Positions 9,466 to 19,550 of a DNA stretch of 64,000 bases are shown piece after piece. The translations under genes were made by a program, and so were the position numbers. Numbering within the stretch: the first letter of the stretch is position 1; each line of letters begins with the position of its first letter. The stretch spans positions 600,137 to 664,136 of the forward strand of contig NZ_CP046640.1 of assembly GCF_017751145.1 (NCBI RefSeq). The letters run 5' to 3'. The notes beneath the pieces were generated by a model. The model ran no database searches and was not told the origin of the DNA. It saw only the letters and a list, made by a program, of their open reading frames with translations. The stretch is from Iocasia fonsfrigidae (GTDB lineage: Bacteria > Bacillota > Halanaerobiia > Halanaerobiales > DTU029).

Positions 9466-11655
9466 ATGAGTATTAGATATGATGCAGATAATAAAACATT
9501 TCACTTAAAAGCAAAAGACAGTAGTTATGTTATGAAAATAATGAATAATGGTCAACTTGCACATCTTTACTGGGGAAAACAGATAAAAATATTAAGAAGA
9601 CCCGAAAGATTAATTCCTGACCAACCCAGGGCGTTCCAACCATATCTTCAAAATAATCCAGCTCTTTCCCTGGATTATATTCCGCAGGAATACCCTGCAT
9701 ATGGTAAAACTGATTTTCGTAATCCCGCTTATCAGGTACAATTGGAGAATGGTTCAACAATTACTAATTTAAAATATCTATCACATAGTATAAAGCATGG
9801 GAAAGATAAGCTAGCAGGTCTACCTGCAACATACATTGAGAATAAAGATGAGGCTCAAACATTATATATTGAAATGTTGGATGAAGTAATCAATATGAAA
9901 GTTATCCTATCTTACACTGCATTTAAAGATTTTCCTGTTATTACAAGATCAGTTCGTTTTGAAAATATTGGTCAATGTAATTTGAGCTTATTAAGGACCT
10001 TAAGTATGAATCTAGATTTTCCGGGTGATAATTATGAAATTCTACAACTCTCAGGGGCCTGGGCAAGGGAGAGACAAATAATTCGTAGGAAGACTGAACA
10101 GGGCACACTCACAATTGATAGTAAACGTGGGGCAAGTAGTCACCAGCAGAACCCTTTTGTAGCACTTATGGATGAGAATGCTAGTGAGTATCATGGAAAT
10201 GTTTATGGGTTCAGTCTGATTTATAGCGGTAATTTTCTGGCAGAAGTAGAGGTCAATCATTTTCAGCAAACCAGGGTTAATATGGGTATAAATTCTTTTG
10301 ACTTTAGCTGGAAGATAGAGCCCGGTCAGTCATTTCAAACACCGGAAGTTGTTATGGTTTATTCGGATTCAGGAATAAATAAAATGTCTCAGGTTTATCA
10401 TAATCTCTATCGTAAAAGACTTGTTCGTGGGCAGCATAGAGATAAAATCAGGCCAATTCTTATAAATAATTGGGAAGCCACCTACTTTGATTTTGATACA
10501 GATAAACTACTTGAACTGGTGAGAAATGCAAAAGAGCTTGGAATTGAATTATTTGTTTTAGATGATGGTTGGTTTGGAAAAAGAAATGATGATACCTCTT
10601 CTTTAGGGGACTGGTATGTAAATGAAGAAAAACTTCCCGATGGCTTAAAAAAATTAGCAAAAGAAATTAATAATATAGGCCTTAAGTTTGGACTATGGTT
10701 TGAACCAGAGATGGTATCACCAGTAAGTGAGTTATATGAAAAGCACCCTGATTGGTGTTTACACGTTTCCGATAGAGAAAGATCATTATCGAGAAATCAA
10801 CTTATACTCGATTTCTCAAGAAAAGAAGTATGTGATTATATTATTGAACAATTATCCAATGTATTAAGTAATGCATCTATTTCTTATGTGAAATGGGATA
10901 TGAATCGACATATGACAGAAATAGGGTCTACTGAATTACCAGCAGATAGGCAGAGGGAGACAGCCCATCGATATATTCTAGGATTATATTATGTTCTGGA
11001 GGAGATAATCAGTAGATTTCCAGATATACTCTTTGAAAGTTGTTCTGGTGGTGGTGGTAGATTTGACCCCGGTATGCTTTACTATATGCCACAGACCTGG
11101 ACCAGTGATAATACAGATGCTGTTGAACGCTTAAAAATTCAGTATGGCACAAGTATAGTATATCCTATTAATTCTATGGGTGCCCATGTATCTGCAGCCC
11201 CCAATCATCAGGTGGGTAGAATTACATCATTGAAAATGAGAGGGGATGTAGCTAGTTTTGGAAACTTTGGATATGAGATGGATATTATTGCACTACCTCA
11301 AAGTGAAAAAGATATGATTAGAAAACAGATAAATGAATATAAGCAGATAAGAGAACTTATTCAAAAAGGCCTGTTTTATAGATTAATAAGCCCGTTTGAA
11401 GGAAATGAGACTGCCTGGATGGTAGTTGCTGAAGATAGAAGAGAGGCTGTAATAGCTTATTATAGAGTGCTTGCTGAAGCTAATTCAGGTTTTAAATATT
11501 TGAAATTAAATGGACTTGATGTAGAAAAAGAATATAGGGTTAATGGGGGTAAGAAGGTTTATGGTGGAGATGAGTTAATGTTTATAGGTCTAAATATAGA
11601 TGAAATAAGTAACGGTGATTTTAAAAGTAAATTGTGGAAAATAGAGTCAGTATAA
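9466..11655 (+). CDS. Alpha-galactosidase, glycoside hydrolase family 36
   Basis: It hydrolyses terminal alpha-1,6-galactose from melibiose, raffinose and related sugars, probably in the cytoplasm since no signal peptide is present. The family hallmarks are clear: KWDMNR with the expected nucleophile Asp at residue 478, and the SCSGGGGRFDPG loop followed by SDNTD with the expected acid/base Asp at residue 548. With the start at 9466 the protein has 729 residues and those two positions match the numbering known for the Geobacillus AgaA/AgaB enzymes, which supports this start. GGAGGTG precedes the ATG. An in-frame earlier start at 9427 lacks a ribosome site. It lies directly after the importer genes. 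Confidence 0.94.
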   Translation: MSIRYDADNKTFHLKAKDSSYVMKIMNNGQLAHLYWGKQIKILRRPERLIPDQPRAFQPYLQNNPALSLDYIPQEYPAYGKTDFRNPAYQVQLENGSTITNLKYLSHSIKHGKDKLAGLPATYIENKDEAQTLYIEMLDEVINMKVILSYTAFKDFPVITRSVRFENIGQCNLSLLRTLSMNLDFPGDNYEILQLSGAWARERQIIRRKTEQGTLTIDSKRGASSHQQNPFVALMDENASEYHGNVYGFSLIYSGNFLAEVEVNHFQQTRVNMGINSFDFSWKIEPGQSFQTPEVVMVYSDSGINKMSQVYHNLYRKRLVRGQHRDKIRPILINNWEATYFDFDTDKLLELVRNAKELGIELFVLDDGWFGKRNDDTSSLGDWYVNEEKLPDGLKKLAKEINNIGLKFGLWFEPEMVSPVSELYEKHPDWCLHVSDRERSLSRNQLILDFSRKEVCDYIIEQLSNVLSNASISYVKWDMNRHMTEIGSTELPADRQRETAHRYILGLYYVLEEIISRFPDILFESCSGGGGRFDPGMLYYMPQTWTSDNTDAVERLKIQYGTSIVYPINSMGAHVSAAPNHQVGRITSLKMRGDVASFGNFGYEMDIIALPQSEKDMIRKQINEYKQIRELIQKGLFYRLISPFEGNETAWMVVAEDRREAVIAYYRVLAEANSGFKYLKLNGLDVEKEYRVNGGKKVYGGDELMFIGLNIDEISNGDFKSKLWKIESV

Positions 11656-11704
11656 TTAATAGACTAACTAATAATAATTATAGAATTAGCTAAATAAGCC
11701 ATCT

Positions 11705-11734
11705 TTGAATCCTATTTGTTATATATGGTATAAT
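11705..11734 (+). promoter_or_regulatory. Candidate promoter for the LacI-GH4 pair
   Basis: TTGAAT and TATAAT are separated by 18 bases and lie 30 bases before the regulator start. This suggests the regulator and GH4 gene form their own transcription unit. Confidence 0.55.
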
Positions 11735-11764
11735 ATTTGTAATATTTATTGAGGAGGTTTTGTA

Positions 11765-12787
11765 ATGAAGGTAACATTAAGAGATATAGCAGAAAAAGCA
11801 GGAGTATCTATCTCAACTGTATCCAGAGTAATAAATGATGATCAGGAAACACCTGTGAATGAAGAGACAAAGAAATTAGTATGGCAGTTGGTTAAAGATA
11901 TGGGTTATAGCAAATATAACGGTAGCAGCAAAAGAAGTTCTAAAAAAATCGGCTACATATTAAATAATACCTCAAATATATTTAATCATCCATACTTTTC
12001 TGTTTTACTGGATGCAATTGAAACTGAGATAAAATCTCAGGGATATTCTGTGGGCTTTTCTTTTGTAGAAAGTGATATAAAAAAAGAATCTGTACGCCAT
12101 CAGATAATTAATGATGATGTAGATGGTTTAATCCTAATTGCTAATTTTATAGATGAAGAATTTGCTGAACAAATTAATGAAAACTATAAAAATATAGTAT
12201 CTATTGATTTTGTCAGTGATAATTTTAATAATGATCTCATCTTGATCGAAAAGAAAAAAGCGGCCTATAATGCTGTCCGATATTTGATAGAACATGGACA
12301 CGAAGAGATTGCTTATATAGGGGGTGGGTTTGTAGGTGGTCAAGGTATGAAAAAATCACATCGTTATCTTGGTTATAAGAAGGCTATGGATGAAAAAAAT
12401 CTCATTATAAATGAACAGTGGGTAAGAAATGGTGACTGGAGTCTGGAAGGTGGTTATCTGCAAATGATGGAGATTATAAAGGCTGAAAAAATACCTACTG
12501 CTGTATATACTGCCAGTGATCTTATGGCTATTGGAGTTTTTAGAGCTATACAGCAATCTGGCTTAACAGTGCCTGATGATATTTCAGTAATATCTTATGA
12601 TAATATTGAAATGTCCAAATATAGTAATCCTCCTTTAACTACCTTTCACGTGCCAAAAAGAGAAATAGGAAAATTAGCTGTAAAATTATTATTAGATCAA
12701 ATTAATGATCAAAACCCTGGTTTTCCTTTAAAAATAATGGTATCAGCAGAATTAGTTGAAAGGGAATCAGTAGCGAAAATAAAATAA
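11765..12787 (+). CDS. LacI/GalR-family transcriptional regulator of the alpha-galactoside genes
   Basis: This is a DNA-binding repressor whose affinity changes with a sugar ligand. The helix-turn-helix is at residues 3-22 (TLRDIAEKAGVSISTVSRVI), followed by the hinge helix and a periplasmic-binding-protein-like core ending in the typical ISVISYDNIEMSKY and PPLTTFHVPK motifs. Its 340 residues are normal. The start follows GAGGAGGTTTTGTA. Its place between the two alpha-galactosidase genes suggests an alpha-galactoside or galactose response (inference). I could not identify its operator. Confidence 0.88.
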   Translation: MKVTLRDIAEKAGVSISTVSRVINDDQETPVNEETKKLVWQLVKDMGYSKYNGSSKRSSKKIGYILNNTSNIFNHPYFSVLLDAIETEIKSQGYSVGFSFVESDIKKESVRHQIINDDVDGLILIANFIDEEFAEQINENYKNIVSIDFVSDNFNNDLILIEKKKAAYNAVRYLIEHGHEEIAYIGGGFVGGQGMKKSHRYLGYKKAMDEKNLIINEQWVRNGDWSLEGGYLQMMEIIKAEKIPTAVYTASDLMAIGVFRAIQQSGLTVPDDISVISYDNIEMSKYSNPPLTTFHVPKREIGKLAVKLLLDQINDQNPGFPLKIMVSAELVERESVAKIK

Positions 12788-12810
12788 TTTTTTAAGAAGA
12801 GGTGTTTATT

Positions 12811-14298
12811 ATGGCATTTAAAATTGCATTTATTGGTGCAGGTAGTATCGGTTTTACTAGAAGATTAGTTAAAGATATTTTATCTATAGATGAATTTAAA
12901 AATATTGAAATATCCTTTACTGATATAAATCCACAAAATTTGAAGATGGTTACACAACTGGTACAGAGGGATATTGATGAAAATGGTTTAAGTATAAAGG
13001 TTCATGCTACTACGGACAGGAGAGAGGCATTAAAAGATGCTAAATATGTCTTGAATGTAGTAAGAATAGGTGGTCTGGATGCCTTTAAAATGGATGTGGA
13101 AATACCCTTAAAATATGGTGTGGACCAATGTGTCGGTGATACACTATGTGCCGGGGGAATAATGTATGCCCAGCGGGGTATCCCAGCAATCTTGGATTTT
13201 TGTAAGGATATCAGGGAAGTAAGTGCCCCTGATGCCATATTATTAAATTATGCTAATCCGAATGCGATGATTACCTGGGCTGCTAATAAGTATGGTAGGG
13301 TAAATACAATTGGTTTGTGTCATGGTGTTCAACACGGTCATCAAATGATTGCTGATGCCTTCGGTTTGAAACAGGAGGAAGTTGATATAATTTGTGCAGG
13401 TATTAATCACCAAACCTGGTATATTCAAATAAAACACGAAGGCAAAGATCTGACAGGTGATTTGCTGGAAGTGATGGAAAAACACCCTGAATACAGCAAG
13501 ACTGAAAAGGTTAGAATTGATATGTTGAAAAGATTCGGTTATTTCAGTACTGAATCAAATGGACACCTGAGTGAATACCTGCCCTGGTATAGAAAACGCC
13601 CTGAAGAAATCAATGACTGGATCCATGTAGGAGATTCCTGGATACATGGTGAAACAGGGGGTTATTTAAGGGTATGTACGGAAAGCCGTAACTGGTTTGA
13701 AACTGATTTTCCCAATTGGTTAAAAGAACCGGCAAAGAGATTTGACCCTGTTGAAAGGAGTCAGGAACATGGGTCTTATATTATTGAGGGCTTAGAAACT
13801 GGTAGAGTTTACCGTGGACATTTCAATGTGATAAACAATGAGGTGATTAGTAATCTCCCTGATGATGCAGTTGTAGAGGTTCCTGGTTATGTAGATGCTA
13901 ATGGCATAAATATTCCATTTGTTGGTGAACTCCCACTGGGATGTGCTGCTGTCTGCAATTCCAGTATAAGTGTGCAGAGGATAGCTGTAGAAGCAGCAGT
14001 ACATGGTGATATGGATTTGTTGAAACAGGCCATGATGATGGACCCACTGGTAGGTGCAGTATGTAATCCACCTGAGATATGGCAGATGACTGATGAAATG
14101 CTGATTGCTCAGGCTGAATGGCTCCCCCAGTATCAAGTTGATATAAAAAAAGCTGAAAAGAATTTAAGTAAAGGTAGTTTAATATCGACTAAGGATGGTT
14201 ATGAAGGTGCTGCTAGATTAAAAGTCAAGAGTATTGAAGAGCTGGCTAAGGATAGAGAAAAATCCACTAGATTGGCAGATGCAGCAGATAAATCTTAG
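12811..14298 (+). CDS. melA: Alpha-galactosidase/alpha-glucosidase, glycoside hydrolase family 4 (MelA type)
   Basis: GH4 enzymes cleave glycosides by an unusual oxidation-elimination route needing NAD+ and a divalent metal. The dinucleotide fold is at the N-terminus (FIGAGSIGFTRRL), followed by NYANPNAM and the metal-binding GLCHGVQHG motif near residue 170. These fit the MelA branch (alpha-galactosidase or alpha-glucosidase/galacturonidase) better than the phospho-glucosidases. I chose ATG at 12811 because AAGAGGTG precedes it. A GTG at 12802 is in frame. About 495 residues. The enzyme is likely cytoplasmic and is the second, mechanistically different, alpha-galactosidase of this locus. Confidence 0.88.
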   Translation: MAFKIAFIGAGSIGFTRRLVKDILSIDEFKNIEISFTDINPQNLKMVTQLVQRDIDENGLSIKVHATTDRREALKDAKYVLNVVRIGGLDAFKMDVEIPLKYGVDQCVGDTLCAGGIMYAQRGIPAILDFCKDIREVSAPDAILLNYANPNAMITWAANKYGRVNTIGLCHGVQHGHQMIADAFGLKQEEVDIICAGINHQTWYIQIKHEGKDLTGDLLEVMEKHPEYSKTEKVRIDMLKRFGYFSTESNGHLSEYLPWYRKRPEEINDWIHVGDSWIHGETGGYLRVCTESRNWFETDFPNWLKEPAKRFDPVERSQEHGSYIIEGLETGRVYRGHFNVINNEVISNLPDDAVVEVPGYVDANGINIPFVGELPLGCAAVCNSSISVQRIAVEAAVHGDMDLLKQAMMMDPLVGAVCNPPEIWQMTDEMLIAQAEWLPQYQVDIKKAEKNLSKGSLISTKDGYEGAARLKVKSIEELAKDREKSTRLADAADKS

Positions 14299-14333
14299 TA
14301 ATATTAAAAAGAGATATTTTTTTTAAGTGTGCG

Positions 14334-14407
14334 CCAAAACTGATAGTGAAATAGGCTTTGGGAAGAAGAAGGTTGAGATTAATAATGGTAAGGTGAAGTT
14401 TATTTAG
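14334..14407 (+). pseudogene. Orphan 3' fragment of the VgrG/Pvc8-like spike gene
   Basis: In frame from 14336 it reads KTDSEIGFGKKKVEINNGKV and KFI, then stop, matching the end of the protein encoded at 4-2172 except Gly to Asp at the third residue. It has no start codon. It marks the point where the island abuts the ancestral flank. Confidence 0.88.
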
Positions 14408-14453
14408 CTGTAATATTGTATTTAAAATAATAGATAAGGTATCATAATAAATA

Positions 14454-14485
14454 AAACCCCAGATTTGCAGATAAATCTGGGGTTT
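14454..14485 (+). terminator. Rho-independent terminator, right copy
   Basis: Same 11-bp stem as at 2219-2250, here followed by ATATATTTGTC. It now ends the LacI-GH4 transcription unit. Confidence 0.8.
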
Positions 14486-14556
14486 ATATATTTGTCTATG
14501 TAATTGGGGTTGATGGGTTTAGCTGAATTATTGAAAATATGTTTTAAAAATAAGGC

Positions 14557-14585
14557 TTTAAAAATTTATAATTAGATGTTATAAT
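14557..14585 (+). promoter_or_regulatory. Promoter of uvrBAC
   Basis: TTTAAA and TATAAT are separated by 17 bases and lie about 50 bases upstream of uvrB. The -10 is perfect and the -35 weak. Confidence 0.55.
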
Positions 14586-14594
14586 ATGGTGAAA

Positions 14595-14606
14595 GAACAT
14601 ACATTC
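14595..14606 (+). promoter_or_regulatory. Candidate LexA (SOS) box upstream of uvrB
   Basis: GAACATACATTC resembles the Gram-positive SOS box (GAAC, four bases, GTTC) with one mismatch in the right half. It lies just downstream of the -10 at the expected start of transcription, and uvrB is a known SOS gene in Firmicutes. Confidence 0.4.
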
Positions 14607-14636
14607 ACCTATTTGTTCTAACTGGAAGGTGGTTTT

Positions 14637-16655
14637 ATGCAGGCTAAAGATTTTGTCTTACATTCACCATATGAGGCTAAAGGGGATCAGCCTCAGGCGA
14701 TTAATAAGTTGGTTGAAGGGATTAAAAAGGGTTACCGGCATCAGACGCTACTGGGGGCTACAGGCACAGGTAAGACCTATGCCATGGCTGCTGTAATAGA
14801 GAAGGTAAATAAGCCTACCTTGGTTATTGCCCATAATAAGACCCTGGCTGCTCAGCTGACAAGCGAATTTAAGGAATTTTTTCCGGAAAATACAGTCGGT
14901 TATTTTGTCAGTTATTATGATTATTACCAACCAGAGGCCTATGTGCCACAGACTGATACCTATATTGAGAAGGATTCATCTGTTAATGAGGATATCGATA
15001 AACTGCGTTTGTCGGCGACCAGTTCACTCTTTGAGCGCCGGGATGTTTTGATAGTGGCCAGTGTTTCCTGTATATATGGTCTTGGTAATCCAGCTGATTA
15101 CCTGGACCTATCCTGTACTCTTAAGGTGGGGCATCTTAAAGATAGGAAAGAGATATTGAGAGACCTGGCAGTGATGCAGTACAGCCGGAATGACCTTGAC
15201 CTTAGTAGAGGTCATTTCAGGGTAAAGGGTGATGTAATTGAGGTTTTTCCTGCCTATGATGACCTGGCAATTAGGATAGAATTATTTGGTGATGAAATAG
15301 ATCGTATTACTAAAATAGATACTCTGACAGGTGAGGTGCTGGGTGAGTATCAGGAGGTAACTATCTACCCGGCCAGTCATTTTGTTACCCCTGAGGATAA
15401 GATAAAAAAGGCAGTAAGGACTATCAGCAAAGAACTGGAAGAGAGATTAAATGAACTGGAAAAGGATAATAAAATGGTTGAAGGCCAGCGGCTTAAACAG
15501 AGGACAAGTTATGACCTGGAAATGCTGAGTCAGATGGGTTTTTGTTCGGGGATAGAGAATTATTCACGCCATCTGGCAGGTCGACCGGCAGGTTCCAGAC
15601 CTGATACATTACTGGATTATTTTCCGGAGAACGATTTTCTAGTAATGATAGATGAGTCCCATATGACCATACCTCAGATTGGTGGTATGTATGCTGGGGA
15701 CAGGTCCAGGAAAGAAAAACTGGTAGAATATGGTTTTCGCCTCCCTTCAGCCCTTGATAATCGGCCCTTGAATTTTAAGGAATTTGAAAAACTGGTTCCC
15801 CAGGCTATTTATGTCTCCGCTACCCCCGGACCTTATGAGCAGGAACACAGCCAGCAGGTTGTTGAACAGATAATTCGACCAACTGGTTTGCTTGACCCTG
15901 AAGTAGAGGTTCGTCCTATAGAGGGCCAGATAGATGACCTCCTTAGTGAGATAAAGATAGTTATTGAGAGGAATGAACGGGTACTGGTTACTACTTTAAC
16001 TAAACGGATGTCTGAGGATTTAACTGAATTTCTGGCTGGTGCCGGAGTTAAAGTCCGCTACCTCCACTCTGATATAGATACCATTGAGCGTTCGGAGATA
16101 ATCAGGGACTTACGGCTTGGTAAATTTGATGTCCTGGTAGGTATTAACCTCTTGCGGGAAGGGCTGGATTTGCCTGAGGTGTCCCTGGTGTCTATTCTGG
16201 ATGCAGATAAGGAAGGGTTCCTCCGTTCTGAACGTTCTTTAATCCAGACTATCGGCCGGGCGGCCCGTAATGTACAGGGAAAGGTAATCATGTATGCTGA
16301 TACTATTACTGGTTCAATGGCCAGGGCTATTGAAGAGACAAATAGGAGGCGGGAGATTCAAGAGGAATTTAACAGAAAGAATGGAATTAAACCTGAAACA
16401 ATTGTTAAACCGGTCAGGGAGGTACTGCGCCCTGTTGACATGGTTGTCAGTGAAGAGAAGAAAGATACTTATAATACAAAATATGATGAAGATAAAGCAG
16501 AGCTCTCGGCAAATGAGATCAGGCATTTAATTATTGACCTGGAAAATGAGATGAAGGAAGCGGCTGATAATCTTGAGTTTGAACTGGCTGCCCAGATTCG
16601 TGATGAGATTAAGGAATATGAAGAGGAATTGGGAAATAAAAAGAAGAAAAAATGA
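14637..16655 (+). CDS. uvrB: Excinuclease ABC subunit B
   Basis: UvrB is the damage-verifying helicase-like subunit of nucleotide excision repair, loaded by UvrA and then bound by UvrC. Visible features are Walker A GATGTGKT (residues about 39-46), the damage-probing beta-hairpin region with [12 protein letters not shown] near residue 95, helicase motifs including DESH and the QTIGRAARN motif, and the C-terminal UVR domain (about residues 625-660) that contacts UvrC. Its 672 residues are standard. GGAAGGTGG precedes the ATG. It is the first gene of a uvrB-uvrA-uvrC operon with short gaps. Confidence 0.97.
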   Translation: MQAKDFVLHSPYEAKGDQPQAINKLVEGIKKGYRHQTLLGATGTGKTYAMAAVIEKVNKPTLVIAHNKTLAAQLTSEFKEFFPENTVGYFVSYYDYYQPEAYVPQTDTYIEKDSSVNEDIDKLRLSATSSLFERRDVLIVASVSCIYGLGNPADYLDLSCTLKVGHLKDRKEILRDLAVMQYSRNDLDLSRGHFRVKGDVIEVFPAYDDLAIRIELFGDEIDRITKIDTLTGEVLGEYQEVTIYPASHFVTPEDKIKKAVRTISKELEERLNELEKDNKMVEGQRLKQRTSYDLEMLSQMGFCSGIENYSRHLAGRPAGSRPDTLLDYFPENDFLVMIDESHMTIPQIGGMYAGDRSRKEKLVEYGFRLPSALDNRPLNFKEFEKLVPQAIYVSATPGPYEQEHSQQVVEQIIRPTGLLDPEVEVRPIEGQIDDLLSEIKIVIERNERVLVTTLTKRMSEDLTEFLAGAGVKVRYLHSDIDTIERSEIIRDLRLGKFDVLVGINLLREGLDLPEVSLVSILDADKEGFLRSERSLIQTIGRAARNVQGKVIMYADTITGSMARAIEETNRRREIQEEFNRKNGIKPETIVKPVREVLRPVDMVVSEEKKDTYNTKYDEDKAELSANEIRHLIIDLENEMKEAADNLEFELAAQIRDEIKEYEEELGNKKKKK

Positions 16656-16682
16656 TTGATATGTAGATAAGGAAGTGATTTT

Positions 16683-19529
16683 ATGGCTAGAGATAAAATT
16701 ATTATTAAAGGGGCCAGGGAACATAATCTTAAGAATATAAACCTGGAGATTCCCAGAGATAAGCTGGTGGTTATTACAGGTTTGAGTGGTTCAGGTAAGT
16801 CTTCTCTAGCTTTTGATACTATCTATGCAGAGGGTCAGAGGCGTTATGTGGAATCACTATCAGCTTATGCTAGACAGTTCCTGGGACAGATGGAAAAACC
16901 CCGGGTAGAGTATATAGAGGGCCTGTCCCCGGCCATCTCTATTGACCAGAAGACTACCAGTAAAAATCCCCGTTCAACAGTGGGAACGGTAACTGAGATA
17001 TATGATTACCTCCGTTTATTATATGCCAGGATTGGTATACCCCACTGTCCTGAATGTGGTCAGGAGATATCATCACAGACAGTGGATGAAATAGTTGATC
17101 AACTCCTTGACCTGTCTGAAAAGACCAGGATTCAAATCCTGGCACCTGTAGTCAGGGGAAGGAAGGGAGAACACCAGAAGGTCCTTACCAGGGCTCTGCG
17201 TGATGGTTTTGTCAGGGCCAGGGTTGATGGTGAAACTATGATGCTTGGTGAAGAAGAAATTGATTTAGATAAGAATTTTAAACATGATATTGAGATTATT
17301 GTGGACAGGATTGTGATTAAAGCTGGTATTAGAGAAAGGTTAGCTGACTCTGTTGAAACAGCCCTGGAAAAGGGTGATGGTCTGATAATTGTTGATGTAA
17401 TTGATGGTGAGGAATTAAGTTTCAGTGAGAAATTTGCCTGTCCTGATTGTGGTATTAGTCTTGAGGAGTTATCACCCCGGGCTTTTTCTTTTAACAGCCC
17501 TTATGGGGCCTGCCCAAATTGCGATGGTTTAGGGATTAAGAAGGAATTTGACCCTGACCTTATTCTTGACTGGGATAGACCGATTAATGATGGTGGTATT
17601 ATACCCTGGAAGAATTCCTCCAGTAGGTATTATCCACAGCTCCTTAAGGCCCTGGCTAAGGAATATGGTTTTAGTTTAAGTGCACCATTAGGTGAACTGG
17701 CTGAGGAGATAATTGAGGTGATTCTCTATGGGTCAGATCAAGTGCTGTCTTTCCCATATACCAACCGTTATGGGAGGACAAGGCAGCATGATACGGTTTT
17801 TGAAGGGATTATTAGTAATTTAAAACGGCGTTTTAGTGAAACAGATTCTAATTATATTCACCAAAAAATGGAGTCTTTTATGAATGATAGGCCCTGTAAT
17901 GTCTGTCAGGGAAAGAGGTTAAAACCGGAGGTCCTGGCGGTAACGGTAGGCGGTATCTCCATTGCTAGTTTTACCAGTTTTAATATCAAGGAGGCCTATA
18001 ACTTTCTTGATGAAATTGACTTAGATCAAAGGTCTAGTTATATTGCCCAGGAAATCCTTAAAGAGATAAAAGACCGTTTGAAATTCTTAATTAATGTAGG
18101 GCTTGATTACCTGACCTTAGATAGGGCAGCTGGAACACTCTCTGGTGGTGAGGCCCAGCGGATCAGATTAGCAACCCAGATTGGTTCTGGTCTGGTTGGT
18201 GTCCTGTATATACTTGATGAACCAAGTATTGGCCTCCATCAGCGGGATAATAACCGTTTGATAAATACTTTACAGCATATCCGTGATGTGGGTAATACGG
18301 TAATAGTTGTGGAACATGATGAAGATACCATCCGTTCTGCTGACCACATTATAGATGTTGGTCCTGGGGCAGGTAAACATGGTGGAGAGATTGTGGCTGA
18401 AGGTTCTTTAGATGATATTCTTGCTAATAAAGGTTCCTTGACAGCCAGGTTTTTATCCGGTAGGGATGAAATTCCCATACCGGAAGAAAGATATCAGCCT
18501 AATGGGAAGTACCTGGAAATAAAAGGGGCCAGTCAGCATAATTTGAAGGGGATAGATGTGAAGATTCCTCTGGGTACTCTGACCTGTGTGACAGGGGTTT
18601 CTGGTTCTGGTAAGAGTACCTTGATTAATAATACCTTAAAACGCAGGTTGATGCAGCATTTCTATGATTCAACACCGCGTCCTGGTAAACATGATAGTAT
18701 TGAGGGTCTGGAATACCTGGATAAGGTAATAAATATTGACCAGTCCCCTATCGGGAGGACACCTCGTTCTAACCCGGCCACCTATACAAAGGTCTTTGAC
18801 TATATTAGGAAGATTTTTGCCCAGACCCAGGAAGCACGGAGCAGGGGTTATAAAAAAGGCAGGTTTAGTTTTAATGTTAAGGGGGGGCGCTGTGAGGCCT
18901 GTAAAGGGGATGGAATTATTCAAATAGAGATGCATTTCCTTCCAGATGTCTATGTCCCCTGTGAGGTCTGCGGAGGAAAACGTTATAACCGTGAGACTCT
19001 GGAGATTAAATATAAAGGCAAGACCATTGCTGATATACTGGCTATGACAGTGGAAGAGGCCCTGGAGTTTTTTGAGAATATAGAGCCACTTAAACGCCGG
19101 CTGCAGACTATCAGTGATGTTGGTCTAAGTTATATTCGATTGGGACAGCCGGCAACGACACTCTCCGGTGGTGAGGCCCAGCGGATTAAGATTGCTACTG
19201 AACTGGGCAAGCGGAGTACTGGTAAAACACTCTATATACTGGATGAACCCACAACCGGCCTTCACTTTGCTGATGTAAAAAAACTCCTTGAGGTATTGCA
19301 TAGGCTCAGGGAAGGTGGTAATTCAGTAATAGTAATCGAGCATAATCTTGACGTAATTAAAGCCGCTGATTATATTATTGACCTGGGCCCAGAGGGTGGT
19401 GACCGCGGTGGTGAAGTGATCGCTTGTGGCAGTCCTGAAGAGGTAGCCCGGGTTAAGGAATCATATACCGGTCACTTCCTCCAGAAGGTTCTGTTTCCAG
19501 ATAAAGAAAAGGTTATTGTCAATAGCTAG
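16683..19529 (+). CDS. uvrA: Excinuclease ABC subunit A
   Basis: UvrA is the ATP-dependent damage sensor of nucleotide excision repair. It has the twin ABC modules of the family: Walker [11 protein letters not shown] near residue 32 and [10 protein letters not shown] near 640, and two LSGGEAQRI signatures. Cys-rich zinc-binding sites are visible (CPECGQ near 118, CPDCGISL to CPNCDGLG near 256-285, and CEACKGDG to CEVCGGKR near 740-765). Its 948 residues match the usual length. It starts 27 bases after uvrB, following AAGGAAGTG. Confidence 0.97.
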   Translation: MARDKIIIKGAREHNLKNINLEIPRDKLVVITGLSGSGKSSLAFDTIYAEGQRRYVESLSAYARQFLGQMEKPRVEYIEGLSPAISIDQKTTSKNPRSTVGTVTEIYDYLRLLYARIGIPHCPECGQEISSQTVDEIVDQLLDLSEKTRIQILAPVVRGRKGEHQKVLTRALRDGFVRARVDGETMMLGEEEIDLDKNFKHDIEIIVDRIVIKAGIRERLADSVETALEKGDGLIIVDVIDGEELSFSEKFACPDCGISLEELSPRAFSFNSPYGACPNCDGLGIKKEFDPDLILDWDRPINDGGIIPWKNSSSRYYPQLLKALAKEYGFSLSAPLGELAEEIIEVILYGSDQVLSFPYTNRYGRTRQHDTVFEGIISNLKRRFSETDSNYIHQKMESFMNDRPCNVCQGKRLKPEVLAVTVGGISIASFTSFNIKEAYNFLDEIDLDQRSSYIAQEILKEIKDRLKFLINVGLDYLTLDRAAGTLSGGEAQRIRLATQIGSGLVGVLYILDEPSIGLHQRDNNRLINTLQHIRDVGNTVIVVEHDEDTIRSADHIIDVGPGAGKHGGEIVAEGSLDDILANKGSLTARFLSGRDEIPIPEERYQPNGKYLEIKGASQHNLKGIDVKIPLGTLTCVTGVSGSGKSTLINNTLKRRLMQHFYDSTPRPGKHDSIEGLEYLDKVINIDQSPIGRTPRSNPATYTKVFDYIRKIFAQTQEARSRGYKKGRFSFNVKGGRCEACKGDGIIQIEMHFLPDVYVPCEVCGGKRYNRETLEIKYKGKTIADILAMTVEEALEFFENIEPLKRRLQTISDVGLSYIRLGQPATTLSGGEAQRIKIATELGKRSTGKTLYILDEPTTGLHFADVKKLLEVLHRLREGGNSVIVIEHNLDVIKAADYIIDLGPEGGDRGGEVIACGSPEEVARVKESYTGHFLQKVLFPDKEKVIVNS

Positions 19530-19550
19530 TTATAGTAGATGGTGATAAAT

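Larger units (their letters stand above)
14334..14494 (+). repeat. Right copy of the ~160 bp direct repeat
   Basis: Near-identical to 2099-2259 (offset 12,235 bp). It starts 36 bases after the GH4 stop codon and includes the last codons of the spike gene, 48 bases of trailing sequence and the terminator. Confidence 0.93.
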
